Positions 1 to 8,144 of a DNA stretch of 64,000 nt are shown here, piece after piece. Both the position numbers and the translations under genes were made by a program. The stretch's first letter is position 1, and the number at the start of each line of letters is the position of its first letter. The notes below the pieces were generated by a model that was not told the origin of the DNA, did no database searches, and was given only the letters and a program-made list of their open reading frames with translations. The stretch is from Chryseobacterium phosphatilyticum (lineage in GTDB: Bacteria; Bacteroidota; Bacteroidia; Flavobacteriales; Weeksellaceae): the NCBI RefSeq assembly GCF_002899825.2, contig NZ_PPED02000002.1, forward strand, positions 689,631 through 753,630. Direction: 5' to 3'.

Positions 1-457
1 TATCAAAATCTTTTACCGAAGACCAGGTTTTTTCACTTAAATTATATTCAGGGTGAACCTTACAAACCAAAACATTCTCATAATGGGAACGGTTGAAGAT
101 TCCTATCATTCCTTTTTGAGGCAGTGCCAGATAATGCCTCCATAAAAAATCATGAGCATATTCCTTTGAACTGGGAGTTTTAAAGCTGGTAACATTACAG
201 CCCTGAGGATTAACTCCTCCAAAAACATGTTCAATCATACTGTCTTTTCCAGCTGCATCCATTGCCTGAAGCACTACTAAAAGAGACTGGCTTCCATCTG
301 CATAAAGCCTTTCCTGTAATTCACGAAGTTTTTCTTTTTCTTTAATTAATAATTCAGCACCTTCCTCTTTGGTGAGCTTTCCTTTGTAGGAGGTTGATGC
401 TTTTTTAATTGAAAATTTTCCATCTACTAGAAAATCATTTGTGAAATTGGTATCCAT
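1..457 (-). CDS. ppk2: Polyphosphate kinase 2 family protein (partial, C-terminus beyond window)
   Basis: The N-terminal 152 residues of a PPK2-family polyphosphate:nucleotide phosphotransferase, which moves phosphate between polyphosphate and nucleotides in the cytoplasm. Translating the minus strand from the ATG at 455-457 gives a Walker A-like segment (MDAAGKDSMIEHV), then GVNPQGCNVTSFK and FLWRHYLALP, then IFNRSHYENVLV, all typical of the family in this order. The gene runs off the left edge, so the Walker B region and C-terminal part are not visible. It is convergent with nothing here; the next gene to the right is also leftward and is separated by a terminator. The family call is firm; whether it is an ADP-, AMP- or GDP-preferring class cannot be judged from this fragment. 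Confidence 0.9.
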   Translation of the reverse strand, partial: MDTNFTNDFLVDGKFSIKKASTSYKGKLTKEEGAELLIKEKEKLRELQERLYADGSQSLLVVLQAMDAAGKDSMIEHVFGGVNPQGCNVTSFKTPSSKEYAHDFLWRHYLALPQKGMIGIFNRSHYENVLVCKVHPEYNLSEKTWSSVKDFD

Positions 458-534
458 ATGTTTTTTAATTAAAAGATTAAGAAGTTGGATAAGGATCAAA
501 GACCTTTATCCTCTACTGATATTATAAATGTAAT

Positions 535-566
535 AAAAAAAAACCGCCTCTGGAGAGACGGTTTCT
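535..566 (-). terminator. Rho-independent terminator after the DUF1573 gene
   Basis: On the minus strand an AAACCG..CGGTTT stem with a short GA/TC-rich middle is followed by a run of T (the A-run at 535-543 on the plus strand). It lies 20 bp past the stop of the DUF1573 gene and before ppk2. Confidence 0.75.
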
Positions 567-584
567 TTATTTTTTGAGTAAAGC

Positions 585-1049
585 TTACTTTGCAGCAGCT
601 TTCTTAGCTATTTTTGCTGCTTTTTTCTCAGCTTTTGCAGCTTCTTTCTGCTCAGCAGGAGTTAATACTTTAGCTTCAGGAGCATTAGCATCTACATTAC
701 CTTTAATGTAAATTACGCTTCTGCTGTTGGCAGGATCGTTAGAGAATACTTCAATCATTTTATTGAAGCCTCCGTTAAGAGCTGTATTGTATCCAACTTT
801 GATCTTAGCAGATTTTCCCGGCATGATCGGATCTTGGCTGAATTCCGGTGTAGTACATCCACAAGAAGGTTTTACATTTGAGATGATCAAAGGCTTATCA
901 CCTGTGTTTGTTACTGTAAAGAATCTTGTACCGTCAGAACTAGGCTTGATAGTACCATAGTCAAAAGTAGTTTTATCAAACGTAATAGTTTGTGCAGAGG
1001 CTAGAGCAAATGTTCCGAATAATGCAATTCCTGCGATTAATTTCTTCAT
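585..1049 (-). CDS. DUF1573 domain-containing secreted protein
   Basis: A 154-residue protein beginning MKKLIAGIALFGTFALASAQ, a clear Sec signal peptide. An upstream in-frame ATG would add 15 residues before the signal peptide, so the start at 1049 is preferred. The mature part carries the DUF1573 pattern (FDYGTIKPSSDGTRFFTVTN, then SCGCTTPEFS, then PGKSAKIKVGYN), an immunoglobulin-like fold common in Bacteroidetes periplasm. The C-terminus is a low-complexity Ala/Lys tail (about residues 125-154), probably disordered. The function of the family is unknown. It is monocistronic, with a terminator behind it and a TAACTTTG box in front. Confidence 0.88.
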   Translation of the reverse strand: MKKLIAGIALFGTFALASAQTITFDKTTFDYGTIKPSSDGTRFFTVTNTGDKPLIISNVKPSCGCTTPEFSQDPIMPGKSAKIKVGYNTALNGGFNKMIEVFSNDPANSRSVIYIKGNVDANAPEAKVLTPAEQKEAAKAEKKAAKIAKKAAAK

Positions 1050-1091
1050 ATTCTTGAATGTTAATATGTTTGTTAGATAAATTTTGTGAAA

Positions 1092-1099
1092 CAAAGTTA
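1092..1099 (-). promoter_or_regulatory. Candidate -7 box (TAACTTTG) for the DUF1573 gene
   Basis: Minus-strand TAACTTTG matches the Bacteroidetes -7 consensus TAnnTTTG exactly and lies about 43 bp before the chosen start. No good TTG at -33 is seen. Confidence 0.5.
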
Positions 1100-1141
1100 A
1101 AAATTATTTTAATTCATGCTTAAAAATTTTTTTCTTTAGAC

Positions 1142-1149
1142 TATTTTTG
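1142..1149 (+). promoter_or_regulatory. Candidate -7 box (TATTTTTG) for valS
   Basis: An exact TAnnTTTG match 28 bp before the valS ATG, giving a short leader. A -33 TTG is not evident. Confidence 0.45.
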
Positions 1150-1177
1150 CAAATTGTAAGCCAAAGAAATAGAATTT

Positions 1178-3793
1178 ATGCAGATTTCAGAAAAGTATAA
1201 TCCACAGGAAACAGAACAAAAATGGTACAATTACTGGTTGGAAAACAAGTATTTCCATTCAGAGCCTAATGATAAACCACCATATACTGTGGTAATTCCT
1301 CCGCCAAACGTTACGGGGATTTTACACATGGGGCATATGTTGAATAATACCATTCAGGATGTACTGGTCCGTCGTGCAAGAATGCGAGGATTTAATGCCT
1401 GTTGGGTTCCGGGAACAGATCACGCTTCAATTGCTACTGAAGCTAAAGTTGTTGCTAAATTGAAGTCTGAGGGGATTAATAAGTCAGATATTACCCGGGA
1501 GGAGTTTTTAAAACATGCGTGGGAGTGGACCCATAAGTACGGAGGAACTATCCTGGAGCAGCTAAAAAAATTAGGGTGTTCTTGTGATTGGGACAGAACC
1601 CGTTTCACTATGGAAGATAATCTTTCAAAACAAGTGATCATTAGCTTTGTAGATCTATATAATAAAGGGAAAATCTACAGAGGATACAGAATGGTTAACT
1701 GGGATCCTGAAGCAAAGACCAATATTTCAGATGAAGAGGTAATATTTAAAGAGCAGAACGGAAAACTATATTTCTTAAAATATAAAATTGAAGGTTCAGA
1801 AGAATTCCTTTCAGTTGCTACAACACGTCCGGAAACTATTTTTGGAGATACTGCTGTTTGTATCAATCCGAATGATGAGAGATATGCTCATCTGAAAGGT
1901 AAGAATGTGATTGTTCCGATCGTCAACAGAGTTGTTCCTATTATTGAAGACGAATATGTAGATATTGAATTTGGAACCGGTGCATTGAAAATTACTCCGG
2001 CTCATGATGTCAATGACTACGAAATCGGTCAGAAACATCAGCTGAAAATGATTGATGCATTAGATGATGATGGAAACTTAAATGAGCACGGACTTCATTA
2101 TGCAGGAAAAAACAGATTTGATGTAAGAAAACAAATCGCTAAAGAATTAGAAGAAAAAGATCTTTTGTTAAAAGCAGAGGACTATGTCAATAAAGTAGGA
2201 ACTTCAGAAAGAACCGGAGCGGTAATTGAACCTAAAATTTCAGTTCAATGGTTCCTTAAAATGTCTGAACTGGCTCAGCCTGCACTTGATGTGGTAATGG
2301 ATGATAAGGTGAAATTCTATCCTGAGAAGTTTAAAAATACCTACAAACACTGGATGGAAAATATCCGCGACTGGAATATTTCCCGTCAGTTATGGTGGGG
2401 ACAGCAAATTCCTGCGTTTTACTATGGAACCGGTGATGAAGATTTTGTAGTAGCAGAAAGTGCGGAAGAAGCTTTAGAACTGGCAAAACAGAAAACAGGA
2501 AATCAGGAGCTGACTGCTGAAAGCTTGAGACAGGACCAGGATACATTAGATACCTGGTTTTCAGCATGGTTGTGGCCAATGTCTGTTTTTGAAGGACTTT
2601 TAGACCCTGAGAATAAAGATATTAACTATTATTATCCTACTTCTGACCTTGTAACGGCACCGGATATTATTTTCTTCTGGGTGGCTAGAATGATCATGTC
2701 AGGATTAGAGTATAAAAAAGAAGTGCCGTTCAAAAATGTTTACTTTACAGGTATTGTAAGAGATAAGCAAAGAAGAAAGATGTCAAAATCTTTAGGAAAT
2801 TCTCCTGATCCGATTGAATTAATGGAAAAATATGGTGCTGATGGGGTTCGTGTAGGAATTTTATTGAGTTCTGCAGCAGGAAACGATCTTCTTTTTGATG
2901 AAGAACTGATGCTTCAGGGAAGAAACTTCATGACGAAAATCTGGAGCGCTTTCCGTTTGATCAACATGTGGAATCATGAGGATAAACCAGCTATTGATAC
3001 CGATAATCAGGCTATTGAATGGTTTGAGAATAAATTGAATAAAACGATTGTTGAAATCAACGATCAGTTTGAGAAGTTCAGAATTTCTGATGCTCTTCAT
3101 TTGATCTACAAATTAATTTGGGATGATTTTTGCGGGTGGTATCTTGAAGCCATTAAACCCAATTATGGAGAAGGTATTTCTAAAGAAGTGTATACTAAAA
3201 CAATATACTTCTTTGAAGAGCTGATGAAGCTGCTTCATCCGTTCATGCCTTTCCAATCAGAGGAGATCTGGCAATTGATTTCAGAAAGAAATATTGATGA
3301 GGCTCTTGTAATTGCTCAGCAAAAGAATGCTGATCATTTTAATGAAGATGTCATTAAAAACTTTGAGATCACAGCTGAATTAATTTCGGGAGTTAGAAAT
3401 TACCGTCAGACAAAAGGAATCTCACCAAGAGAAGCCGTTGAAGTATATACGAATGCAGTTGAATTTGCTAATGAGGCAGTGGTAAGGAAATTGGCTAATG
3501 TTGCTGAAATTCATTTCGGACAAAAAACAGATAAGCCTAGTTTTACATTCCTGGTAGGGGCGACAGAAGTTTCGATTCCTTTGAGCGAGAACTTAGATTT
3601 AGGAGAAGAAAAAATTAAAACTGAAGAAGAATTAAAATACCTGAAAGGATTTTTGATTTCAGTTGATAAAAAGCTTTCCAACGAAAAATTTGTTGCCAAT
3701 GCAAAACCTGAAGTTGTTGAGGTGGAGCGTAAGAAACAAAAAGATGCTCTTGACAAAATTGCGATTTTGGAAGAGAAGCTGAAAAGTTTGTAA
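1178..3793 (+). CDS. valS: Valine--tRNA ligase
   Basis: Class I aminoacyl-tRNA synthetase that charges tRNA-Val, 871 residues, full length. The HIGH motif appears as HMGH at residues 50-53 after PPPNVTG, and the KMSKS motif is at 534-538. The editing (CP1) domain lies between them, with the expected TTRPETIFGDTA and GTGALKITPAHD motifs. The anticodon-binding domain follows, and the C-terminus is a Lys/Glu-rich coiled coil (about 800-871) as in bacterial ValRS. The ATG at 1178 is the natural start (MQISEKYNP). It is transcribed alone, divergent from the DUF1573 gene, and ends 94 bp before a DUF4241 gene. Confidence 0.97.
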   Translation: MQISEKYNPQETEQKWYNYWLENKYFHSEPNDKPPYTVVIPPPNVTGILHMGHMLNNTIQDVLVRRARMRGFNACWVPGTDHASIATEAKVVAKLKSEGINKSDITREEFLKHAWEWTHKYGGTILEQLKKLGCSCDWDRTRFTMEDNLSKQVIISFVDLYNKGKIYRGYRMVNWDPEAKTNISDEEVIFKEQNGKLYFLKYKIEGSEEFLSVATTRPETIFGDTAVCINPNDERYAHLKGKNVIVPIVNRVVPIIEDEYVDIEFGTGALKITPAHDVNDYEIGQKHQLKMIDALDDDGNLNEHGLHYAGKNRFDVRKQIAKELEEKDLLLKAEDYVNKVGTSERTGAVIEPKISVQWFLKMSELAQPALDVVMDDKVKFYPEKFKNTYKHWMENIRDWNISRQLWWGQQIPAFYYGTGDEDFVVAESAEEALELAKQKTGNQELTAESLRQDQDTLDTWFSAWLWPMSVFEGLLDPENKDINYYYPTSDLVTAPDIIFFWVARMIMSGLEYKKEVPFKNVYFTGIVRDKQRRKMSKSLGNSPDPIELMEKYGADGVRVGILLSSAAGNDLLFDEELMLQGRNFMTKIWSAFRLINMWNHEDKPAIDTDNQAIEWFENKLNKTIVEINDQFEKFRISDALHLIYKLIWDDFCGWYLEAIKPNYGEGISKEVYTKTIYFFEELMKLLHPFMPFQSEEIWQLISERNIDEALVIAQQKNADHFNEDVIKNFEITAELISGVRNYRQTKGISPREAVEVYTNAVEFANEAVVRKLANVAEIHFGQKTDKPSFTFLVGATEVSIPLSENLDLGEEKIKTEEELKYLKGFLISVDKKLSNEKFVANAKPEVVEVERKKQKDALDKIAILEEKLKSL

Positions 3794-3828
3794 ATTTAAA
3801 ATATCGACAAATTCGTTTGTCAGAATCT

Positions 3829-3864
3829 CAGGCTGGGTACAGATGAAAACTTGTGCCCAGCCTG
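3829..3864 (+). repeat. GC-rich hairpin between valS and the DUF4241 gene
   Basis: A perfect 9-bp inverted repeat CAGGCTGGG / CCCAGCCTG (3829-3837 and 3856-3864) with an 18-nt loop. No U-run follows directly, so it is not a classical intrinsic terminator, though it may slow or end valS transcription. Confidence 0.5.
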
Positions 3865-3886
3865 ATGGTTTAAAGAAAAAGAAAAT

Positions 3887-4522
3887 ATGACACATATAGA
3901 AAACATACAAAAGCTATTTTCAAAAGACTTTGTAGAAAGTCCTTTGCTGGAAAGTTTTGAAGTAGGGAAGATCTATCTTTCCAGTGGAAAATTGGTTGCC
4001 TGTGATCCTCTGATCACAAATGAGATGCTTCCTTTTTCTACAGAATTTCCGAAAGGAGATTTTTCTGTAATGTTACACAAAGAAAGAGAAAGTAATTGCG
4101 TAGCTTACGCGGAAATTATTTTTAGTAATTCAGAAATTAAAAGTTGGAAACTGGCAACCACTGCCGGACAAAATATAAAGGATCTTGCAGAAGGTGAAGT
4201 TTTTGGTTATCCTGTGGAAAGCGGAATGGGCTGCTTCATGGATGTAGATACTCAAAAAAGCCTCAATGAGCTTGAGCAAAGGTTATATGAAAATAAAGGA
4301 GGTGATTTTATGGGGATTTATGAAGAATTTTTCCATGAACATTTCTTTGATGAAAACGGGGCTATTGACCAATACGCATTTTTAAAGCCATCAGAAACAG
4401 AGCCCGGAACTATATTAGGTTTTGAGACCGGTTATGGGGAAGGTTTTTATGCAAGTTATATTGCCTATGATAAAGATCAATCACCTGTAAAGATAATAAC
4501 TGAATTTATTGAAATAAGTTAA
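3887..4522 (+). CDS. DUF4241 domain-containing protein
   Basis: A 211-residue soluble protein with no signal peptide. The order of segments (GKIYLSSGKLVACDPL near residue 30, then FPKGDFSVML, then VESGMGCFMDVDT near 107, then a C-terminal TEPGTILGFETGYGEGFYASY) is that of the DUF4241 family. These are uncharacterised proteins found across Bacteroidetes and Firmicutes, sometimes associated with toxin-immunity loci. Nothing nearby looks like a toxin here, so no role is assigned. The start ATG at 3887 is preceded by an A/G-rich stretch. Confidence 0.75.
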   Translation: MTHIENIQKLFSKDFVESPLLESFEVGKIYLSSGKLVACDPLITNEMLPFSTEFPKGDFSVMLHKERESNCVAYAEIIFSNSEIKSWKLATTAGQNIKDLAEGEVFGYPVESGMGCFMDVDTQKSLNELEQRLYENKGGDFMGIYEEFFHEHFFDENGAIDQYAFLKPSETEPGTILGFETGYGEGFYASYIAYDKDQSPVKIITEFIEIS

Positions 4523-4533
4523 GTAAAATTATT

Positions 4534-4541
4534 TATTTTTG
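4534..4541 (+). promoter_or_regulatory. Candidate promoter (-7 box TATTTTTG) for the PfkB kinase gene
   Basis: TATTTTTG matches TAnnTTTG and has a TTG at 4509-4511, 22 bp upstream, within the flavobacterial spacing range. It argues for the ATG at 4592 rather than the upstream in-frame TTG at 4553. Confidence 0.45.
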
Positions 4542-4591
4542 ATACAGAATTTTTGTCTGTTATAAATTGTAAAACTAATAGTAAAAACACA

Positions 4592-5482
4592 ATGAATTTC
4601 TCATCAGAACAACCCAAAATTATTGTTGTAGGAAGCTCTTCTATAGATCTTGTCCTGGAAACAGAAAAACTTCCTTTGCCTAATGAAACAGTTTTAGCCG
4701 TTAATTCGGATAGCTATTTTGGAGGAAAAGGAGCCAACCAGGCAGTGGGTACATCGAGGCTGGGGGCAAGTGTTTATTTTATAGGCTGTGTAGGCATGGA
4801 TCCTCTGGGACAACAGATCATGAGGAATCTTGTGAGCGAAAATGTAAATGTTGGTTTTGTTCATGAAACAGATCAGGAAGCTACAGGAACAGCTTATGTA
4901 ACAACTTGTAACGGGAATGCTGCAATTGTTGTCGTTCCGGCAGCTAATAAATATCTTAACAAGTCACACATAGATGAGGCAGATAAATATTTTCACAGTT
5001 CAGATCTTGTATTGGTTCAGCTTGAAGTATCGATGGAAGTGGTAGAATATGCAGTGCAAAAAGCCAAAAGATATGGTAAAAAAGTAGGTTTGTATGCCTC
5101 TCCGGCAATGAGGGTACGTGATGAGGTATTAGCAAGTGTAGATTTTATTGTAGCAAAAAGTAGTGAGTTATATATTATCTTCGGGGAAGAGAGAAGAGAA
5201 GAAGTCCTTACAAAATATTTCAATAAAGTTTTTGTAAGAGATGATACCAATTCCACTATTTATTTCGATGGTACGGAAATGAAGTATTATAGAAATGATA
5301 AAGACAAGACAGTCTATAAGATGGGAATGGGGGATGCTTTTACCTCAGGTTTTGCAATAGCATTATGTCATGGAAATACCATTGAAGACTGTGTGAAGTT
5401 TGGGAATGAAGTTTCATCTCGGGTTTCCGGAGGAAAAGGATCTCAGACAGGACTGCCCAGAATCTCAGATTTCCTTTCTTAA
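4592..5482 (+). CDS. PfkB-family carbohydrate kinase (ribokinase-like)
   Basis: A 296-residue sugar kinase of the PfkB/ribokinase fold. The N-terminal substrate motif GGKGANQ is at residues 44-50. The C-terminal signature is GMGDAFTSGFA with the catalytic Asp at about 248, where the usual GAGD is GMGD. Length and architecture fit ribokinase, which phosphorylates ribose to ribose 5-phosphate, but the local context (no ribose transporter or rbsD) does not fix the substrate. The start was set at the ATG 4592; an upstream TTG would add 13 poorly fitting residues. A hairpin terminator at 5532-5565 follows. Confidence 0.82.
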   Translation: MNFSSEQPKIIVVGSSSIDLVLETEKLPLPNETVLAVNSDSYFGGKGANQAVGTSRLGASVYFIGCVGMDPLGQQIMRNLVSENVNVGFVHETDQEATGTAYVTTCNGNAAIVVVPAANKYLNKSHIDEADKYFHSSDLVLVQLEVSMEVVEYAVQKAKRYGKKVGLYASPAMRVRDEVLASVDFIVAKSSELYIIFGEERREEVLTKYFNKVFVRDDTNSTIYFDGTEMKYYRNDKDKTVYKMGMGDAFTSGFAIALCHGNTIEDCVKFGNEVSSRVSGGKGSQTGLPRISDFLS

Positions 5483-5531
5483 ACTATTTACGGCATATCA
5501 AAAGTTTGAAACTTAACATAAAAATATATCC

Positions 5532-5566
5532 AAAATGTTCACTTTTATAGTGGACATTTTCTTTTA
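5532..5566 (+). terminator. Terminator after the PfkB kinase gene
   Basis: An 11-bp stem AAAATGTTCAC / GTGGACATTTT (one G-U pair, loop of 7) followed by TTTTCTTTT. It sits between the kinase stop and the hydrolase ATG at 5571 and excludes the longer hydrolase start at 5535. Confidence 0.7.
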
Positions 5567-5570
5567 TGAC

Positions 5571-6416
5571 ATGGAAAAACTAATACTTACCACAGAAGAT
5601 CATGCATTATTAGCAGTTCACCTCTTTCGGCCGGAAAAAAGTAATGAGAAATTATTATTAATTAATTCGGCAACAGGGGTAAAACAACAGGTGTATTTCT
5701 CGTTCGCTCACTATTTTTCTGAACAAGGATTTACTGTTATTACCTACGACTACAGGGGGATTGGGCTTTCGAAACCCAAAGAGATGAAAGGATTTCATGG
5801 TTCTATGCGGATATGGGGATCAAAAGATTATAAAACAGTAACTCAGTATATCAAAACCGAATTTTCAGGCTATAGAAAGTATTGTTTGGGACATTCTGTA
5901 GGAGCATTGATTTTAGGAATGAATGAAGACTCTGAGATATTTGAAGAATTGATTTTTGTGGGTACACAAAATGCTTTTGTTGGAAATTTAAAGCTGAAAA
6001 CCAAAATCGAAGCTTATCTTGGGTTTGGAATTGTACAACCACTAACTACTTCTTTGCTAGGCTATTTTCCTGCAAATTGGTTTGGGCTTGGAGAAAGTCT
6101 TCCAAAAAATTGTGCATATGACTGGAGAACCTTAATTTTAAACAAGAAATCAACCAACAGATTGTTGGAGAAAATTGATGATTATTCTAAAAACTTAACA
6201 CAAAAGGTATTTGTAATCCGAGCCGAAGATGATGTATGGCTCACAGAAAAGGGAGTATTGAGTTTATTAAATAATACATATCCTAATCTTACACCCACCT
6301 ACAGACTTGTGAAAACCTCCGAATCTGAAAAGAAAGAAATCGGACATGTTAATTTTTTTAGAAGCTACAATAGCAAACTTTGGGATATTATTTTAAATGA
6401 ACTGATAGATAAATGA
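5571..6416 (+). CDS. Alpha/beta hydrolase (serine aminopeptidase-like)
   Basis: A 281-residue soluble alpha/beta hydrolase. The nucleophile elbow GHSVG is at residues 107-111 (Ser109). An N-terminal strand region leads to ITYDYRGIGLSKP, typical of COG4757-like hydrolases. The acid is probably Asp in VIRAEDDVWLT, and the catalytic His is in GHVNFFR near the C-terminus. The substrate is unknown. The ATG at 5571 is chosen because the longer start at 5535 lies inside the preceding terminator hairpin. The stop overlaps the next gene by ATGA, so the two are probably co-translated. Confidence 0.82.
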   Translation: MEKLILTTEDHALLAVHLFRPEKSNEKLLLINSATGVKQQVYFSFAHYFSEQGFTVITYDYRGIGLSKPKEMKGFHGSMRIWGSKDYKTVTQYIKTEFSGYRKYCLGHSVGALILGMNEDSEIFEELIFVGTQNAFVGNLKLKTKIEAYLGFGIVQPLTTSLLGYFPANWFGLGESLPKNCAYDWRTLILNKKSTNRLLEKIDDYSKNLTQKVFVIRAEDDVWLTEKGVLSLLNNTYPNLTPTYRLVKTSESEKKEIGHVNFFRSYNSKLWDIILNELIDK

Positions 6417-7057
6417 AAAGTACAATTGACAACACGGTAGAATTTGTAAAAGAAAAATTAGAAGGAGCAGAGGCCGGCCATGACTGGTTTCACATTGAAA
6501 GAGTCTGGAAGCTGTCCAAAAAAATTGCTGAAACCGAAAACTGTAATAAAGATGTGGTTGAATTATCTGCACTTCTCCACGATATTGCAGATCCTAAATT
6601 TCACAACGGGGATGAAACTATAGCACCCAAAATATCCAGAGAGTTTCTTACAAACCAGAATGTATCTGATGAAATCATTGACCAGGTTTTATTTGTGATT
6701 GAAAATATTTCATTTAAAAACAGAGATCAGGCTCCTGCAGACCCGCCTATTGAACTTCAGATTGTACAGGATGCAGACCGCATTGATGCCATTGGTGCTA
6801 TTGGAATTGCCAGAACATTTAATTTTGGAGGATTTAAAAATAATCCAATGTATGATCCTGCTACCCAACCTGACTTGAAGATGTCTAAGGAACAATATAA
6901 GAAATCTAATGGGACCACCATCAATCATTTCTATGAAAAATTGTTGCTTCTTAAGAGCCTCATGAATACAGCGCATGGGAAAAAAATGGCGGAAGAAAGA
7001 CATAACTATATGCTGAACTTCCTTGACCAGTTCTATAAAGAGTGGAATGTGGATTAA
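6413..7057 (+). CDS. HD-domain phosphohydrolase (YedJ/YpgQ-like)
   Basis: A 214-residue HD-superfamily metal-dependent hydrolase. Visible metal ligands are His23/His27 in GHDWFHIERV, the His-Asp pair in ALLHDIAD (56-57) and the Asp cluster QDADRIDAIGAIG (about 119-130). The layout matches E. coli YedJ and B. subtilis YpgQ, and YpgQ is known to hydrolyse nucleoside triphosphates. The exact substrate here is unknown. It overlaps the upstream hydrolase by four bases (ATGA), indicating a two-gene operon. Confidence 0.85.
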   Translation: MKSTIDNTVEFVKEKLEGAEAGHDWFHIERVWKLSKKIAETENCNKDVVELSALLHDIADPKFHNGDETIAPKISREFLTNQNVSDEIIDQVLFVIENISFKNRDQAPADPPIELQIVQDADRIDAIGAIGIARTFNFGGFKNNPMYDPATQPDLKMSKEQYKKSNGTTINHFYEKLLLLKSLMNTAHGKKMAEERHNYMLNFLDQFYKEWNVD

Positions 7058-7082
7058 TCTTCCCTCTCAATTCTGAAATCAG

Positions 7083-7090
7083 TATCTTTG
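7083..7090 (+). promoter_or_regulatory. -7 box (TATCTTTG) directly before an ATG
   Basis: An exact TAnnTTTG match that ends only 4 bp before the ATG at 7095, so the predicted transcript would start at or next to the start codon (leaderless). Confidence 0.5.
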
Positions 7091-7094
7091 CCCT

Positions 7095-7697
7095 ATGGAA
7101 TTTTTCATTGTTGTTATCTTTTGGACTTGTCTGCTTTCTCTGATTTTATATAAAATTAAATCAGGAAGGATAGCAAAATGGGCAAAATTGTTTCGAATCC
7201 TGACTGTTGTTTTTTCAATTTCATTTTTTGCGTACTGGTTTATCAAAAAAAGTGCTGTTGCATTTGTAGATAATTCTGTGGGGCTTCAAGTGGTAAACAA
7301 GCTTCCACAGGCACTGGACTTTTATCTGATCAACGTAAATAAAGTAGATAAAAATACAACACTTATCCCTAAGCATATTGGCAAAATACGTCCGGAGTAT
7401 TACAGGATAGAATATCTGAAAATGGATAAATCTGATGAATACTGGATCGTAGGATACCTGGGAAAAAAGAACCTCGTATACTTTTCACAACATTCTGTTC
7501 CTAATAAGAATATTGATCAGATTGTAGAAGTACAGAATTACATCAATCAAAGTATGAAACTTTCTGATGCTGCCAAAAAGCAGGTAGAGGCATATAATTA
7601 TGAAAATACAAAGTTGGGAATTTGGATTACCCTGGATTTTTTGCTTTTATTTCTTAATCTGGTATTGCTGCTCAGAAAGAATAATAAAAATATATAA
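7095..7697 (+). CDS. Hypothetical membrane protein
   Basis: A 200-residue protein of unknown function. Two hydrophobic segments lie near the N-terminus (about 3-19 and 31-50) and one near the C-terminus (about 173-194), with a polar loop of about 120 residues between. I recognise no domain. It lies after the HD hydrolase gene but has its own -7 box immediately upstream, so it is probably transcribed separately. A strong bidirectional hairpin follows its stop. Confidence 0.65.
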   Translation: MEFFIVVIFWTCLLSLILYKIKSGRIAKWAKLFRILTVVFSISFFAYWFIKKSAVAFVDNSVGLQVVNKLPQALDFYLINVNKVDKNTTLIPKHIGKIRPEYYRIEYLKMDKSDEYWIVGYLGKKNLVYFSQHSVPNKNIDQIVEVQNYINQSMKLSDAAKKQVEAYNYENTKLGIWITLDFLLLFLNLVLLLRKNNKNI

Positions 7698-7701
7698 TAG
7701 A

Positions 7702-7749
7702 TAAACACTGAATAAGACATGATCAAAATTATGTTTTATTCAGTGTTTA
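7702..7749. terminator. Bidirectional terminator between convergent genes
   Basis: A perfect 14-bp inverted repeat TAAACACTGAATAA / TTATTCAGTGTTTA (7702-7715 and 7736-7749) between the rightward gene ending at 7697 and the leftward gene ending at 7753. Confidence 0.8.
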
Positions 7750-7752
7750 CTG

Positions 7753-7983
7753 TTAGGGATAATCCAGAATCAGCATGATCTGCTCTTTGCAATCGTCAGG
7801 ACAGCCTTTTACTAATTTGTCTTTATTTTGTTTGCTGATTTGTTTGGGCTCCAACCATTCAACTCTATTGGAATTGAGACTGTGGTTATCATAAATTCTT
7901 TTTATCGTACTATCTTCATAGAAAGTATATTCATCACCCAGCCAGTTACTGGAGATACTTATTCTGCAAATTTCCTTTTCCAT
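7753..7983 (-). CDS. Small hypothetical protein
   Basis: A 76-residue protein (starts MEKEICRISISSNW) with no signal peptide or membrane segment. Two cysteines sit in a GCPDDCKEQ motif near residue 62. No family is recognised. It is supported as a gene by its position facing a strong bidirectional terminator and by lacking any better overlapping frame. Short length keeps confidence moderate. Confidence 0.5.
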   Translation of the reverse strand: MEKEICRISISSNWLGDEYTFYEDSTIKRIYDNHSLNSNRVEWLEPKQISKQNKDKLVKGCPDDCKEQIMLILDYP

Positions 7984-8144
7984 ATTATTTCTTTTAAATG
8001 TATATGTAATTAGTGAATTATTACATGTCTAATGTATGAAATTTTCAGATATGAAAAGGGTTTTATTGCTTTAAAATGAGTAGGTTAAAATAATGTTTTA
8101 TTGTGAAAAATAATAAAATAATTAAGATAATTCCCTATTTTGGT

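Noticed and set aside
727-960. Rightward 77-residue ORF inside the DUF1573 gene
   Set aside because: Lies entirely antisense to a gene with a signal peptide and family match; no start context or family similarity.
4553-4591. Longer start (TTG) of the PfkB kinase gene
   Set aside because: Adds 13 residues with no family match and lies right after the -7 box; ATG at 4592 fits better.
5535-5570. Longer start of the alpha/beta hydrolase
   Set aside because: Inside the terminator hairpin of the preceding gene; the ATG at 5571 is better placed.
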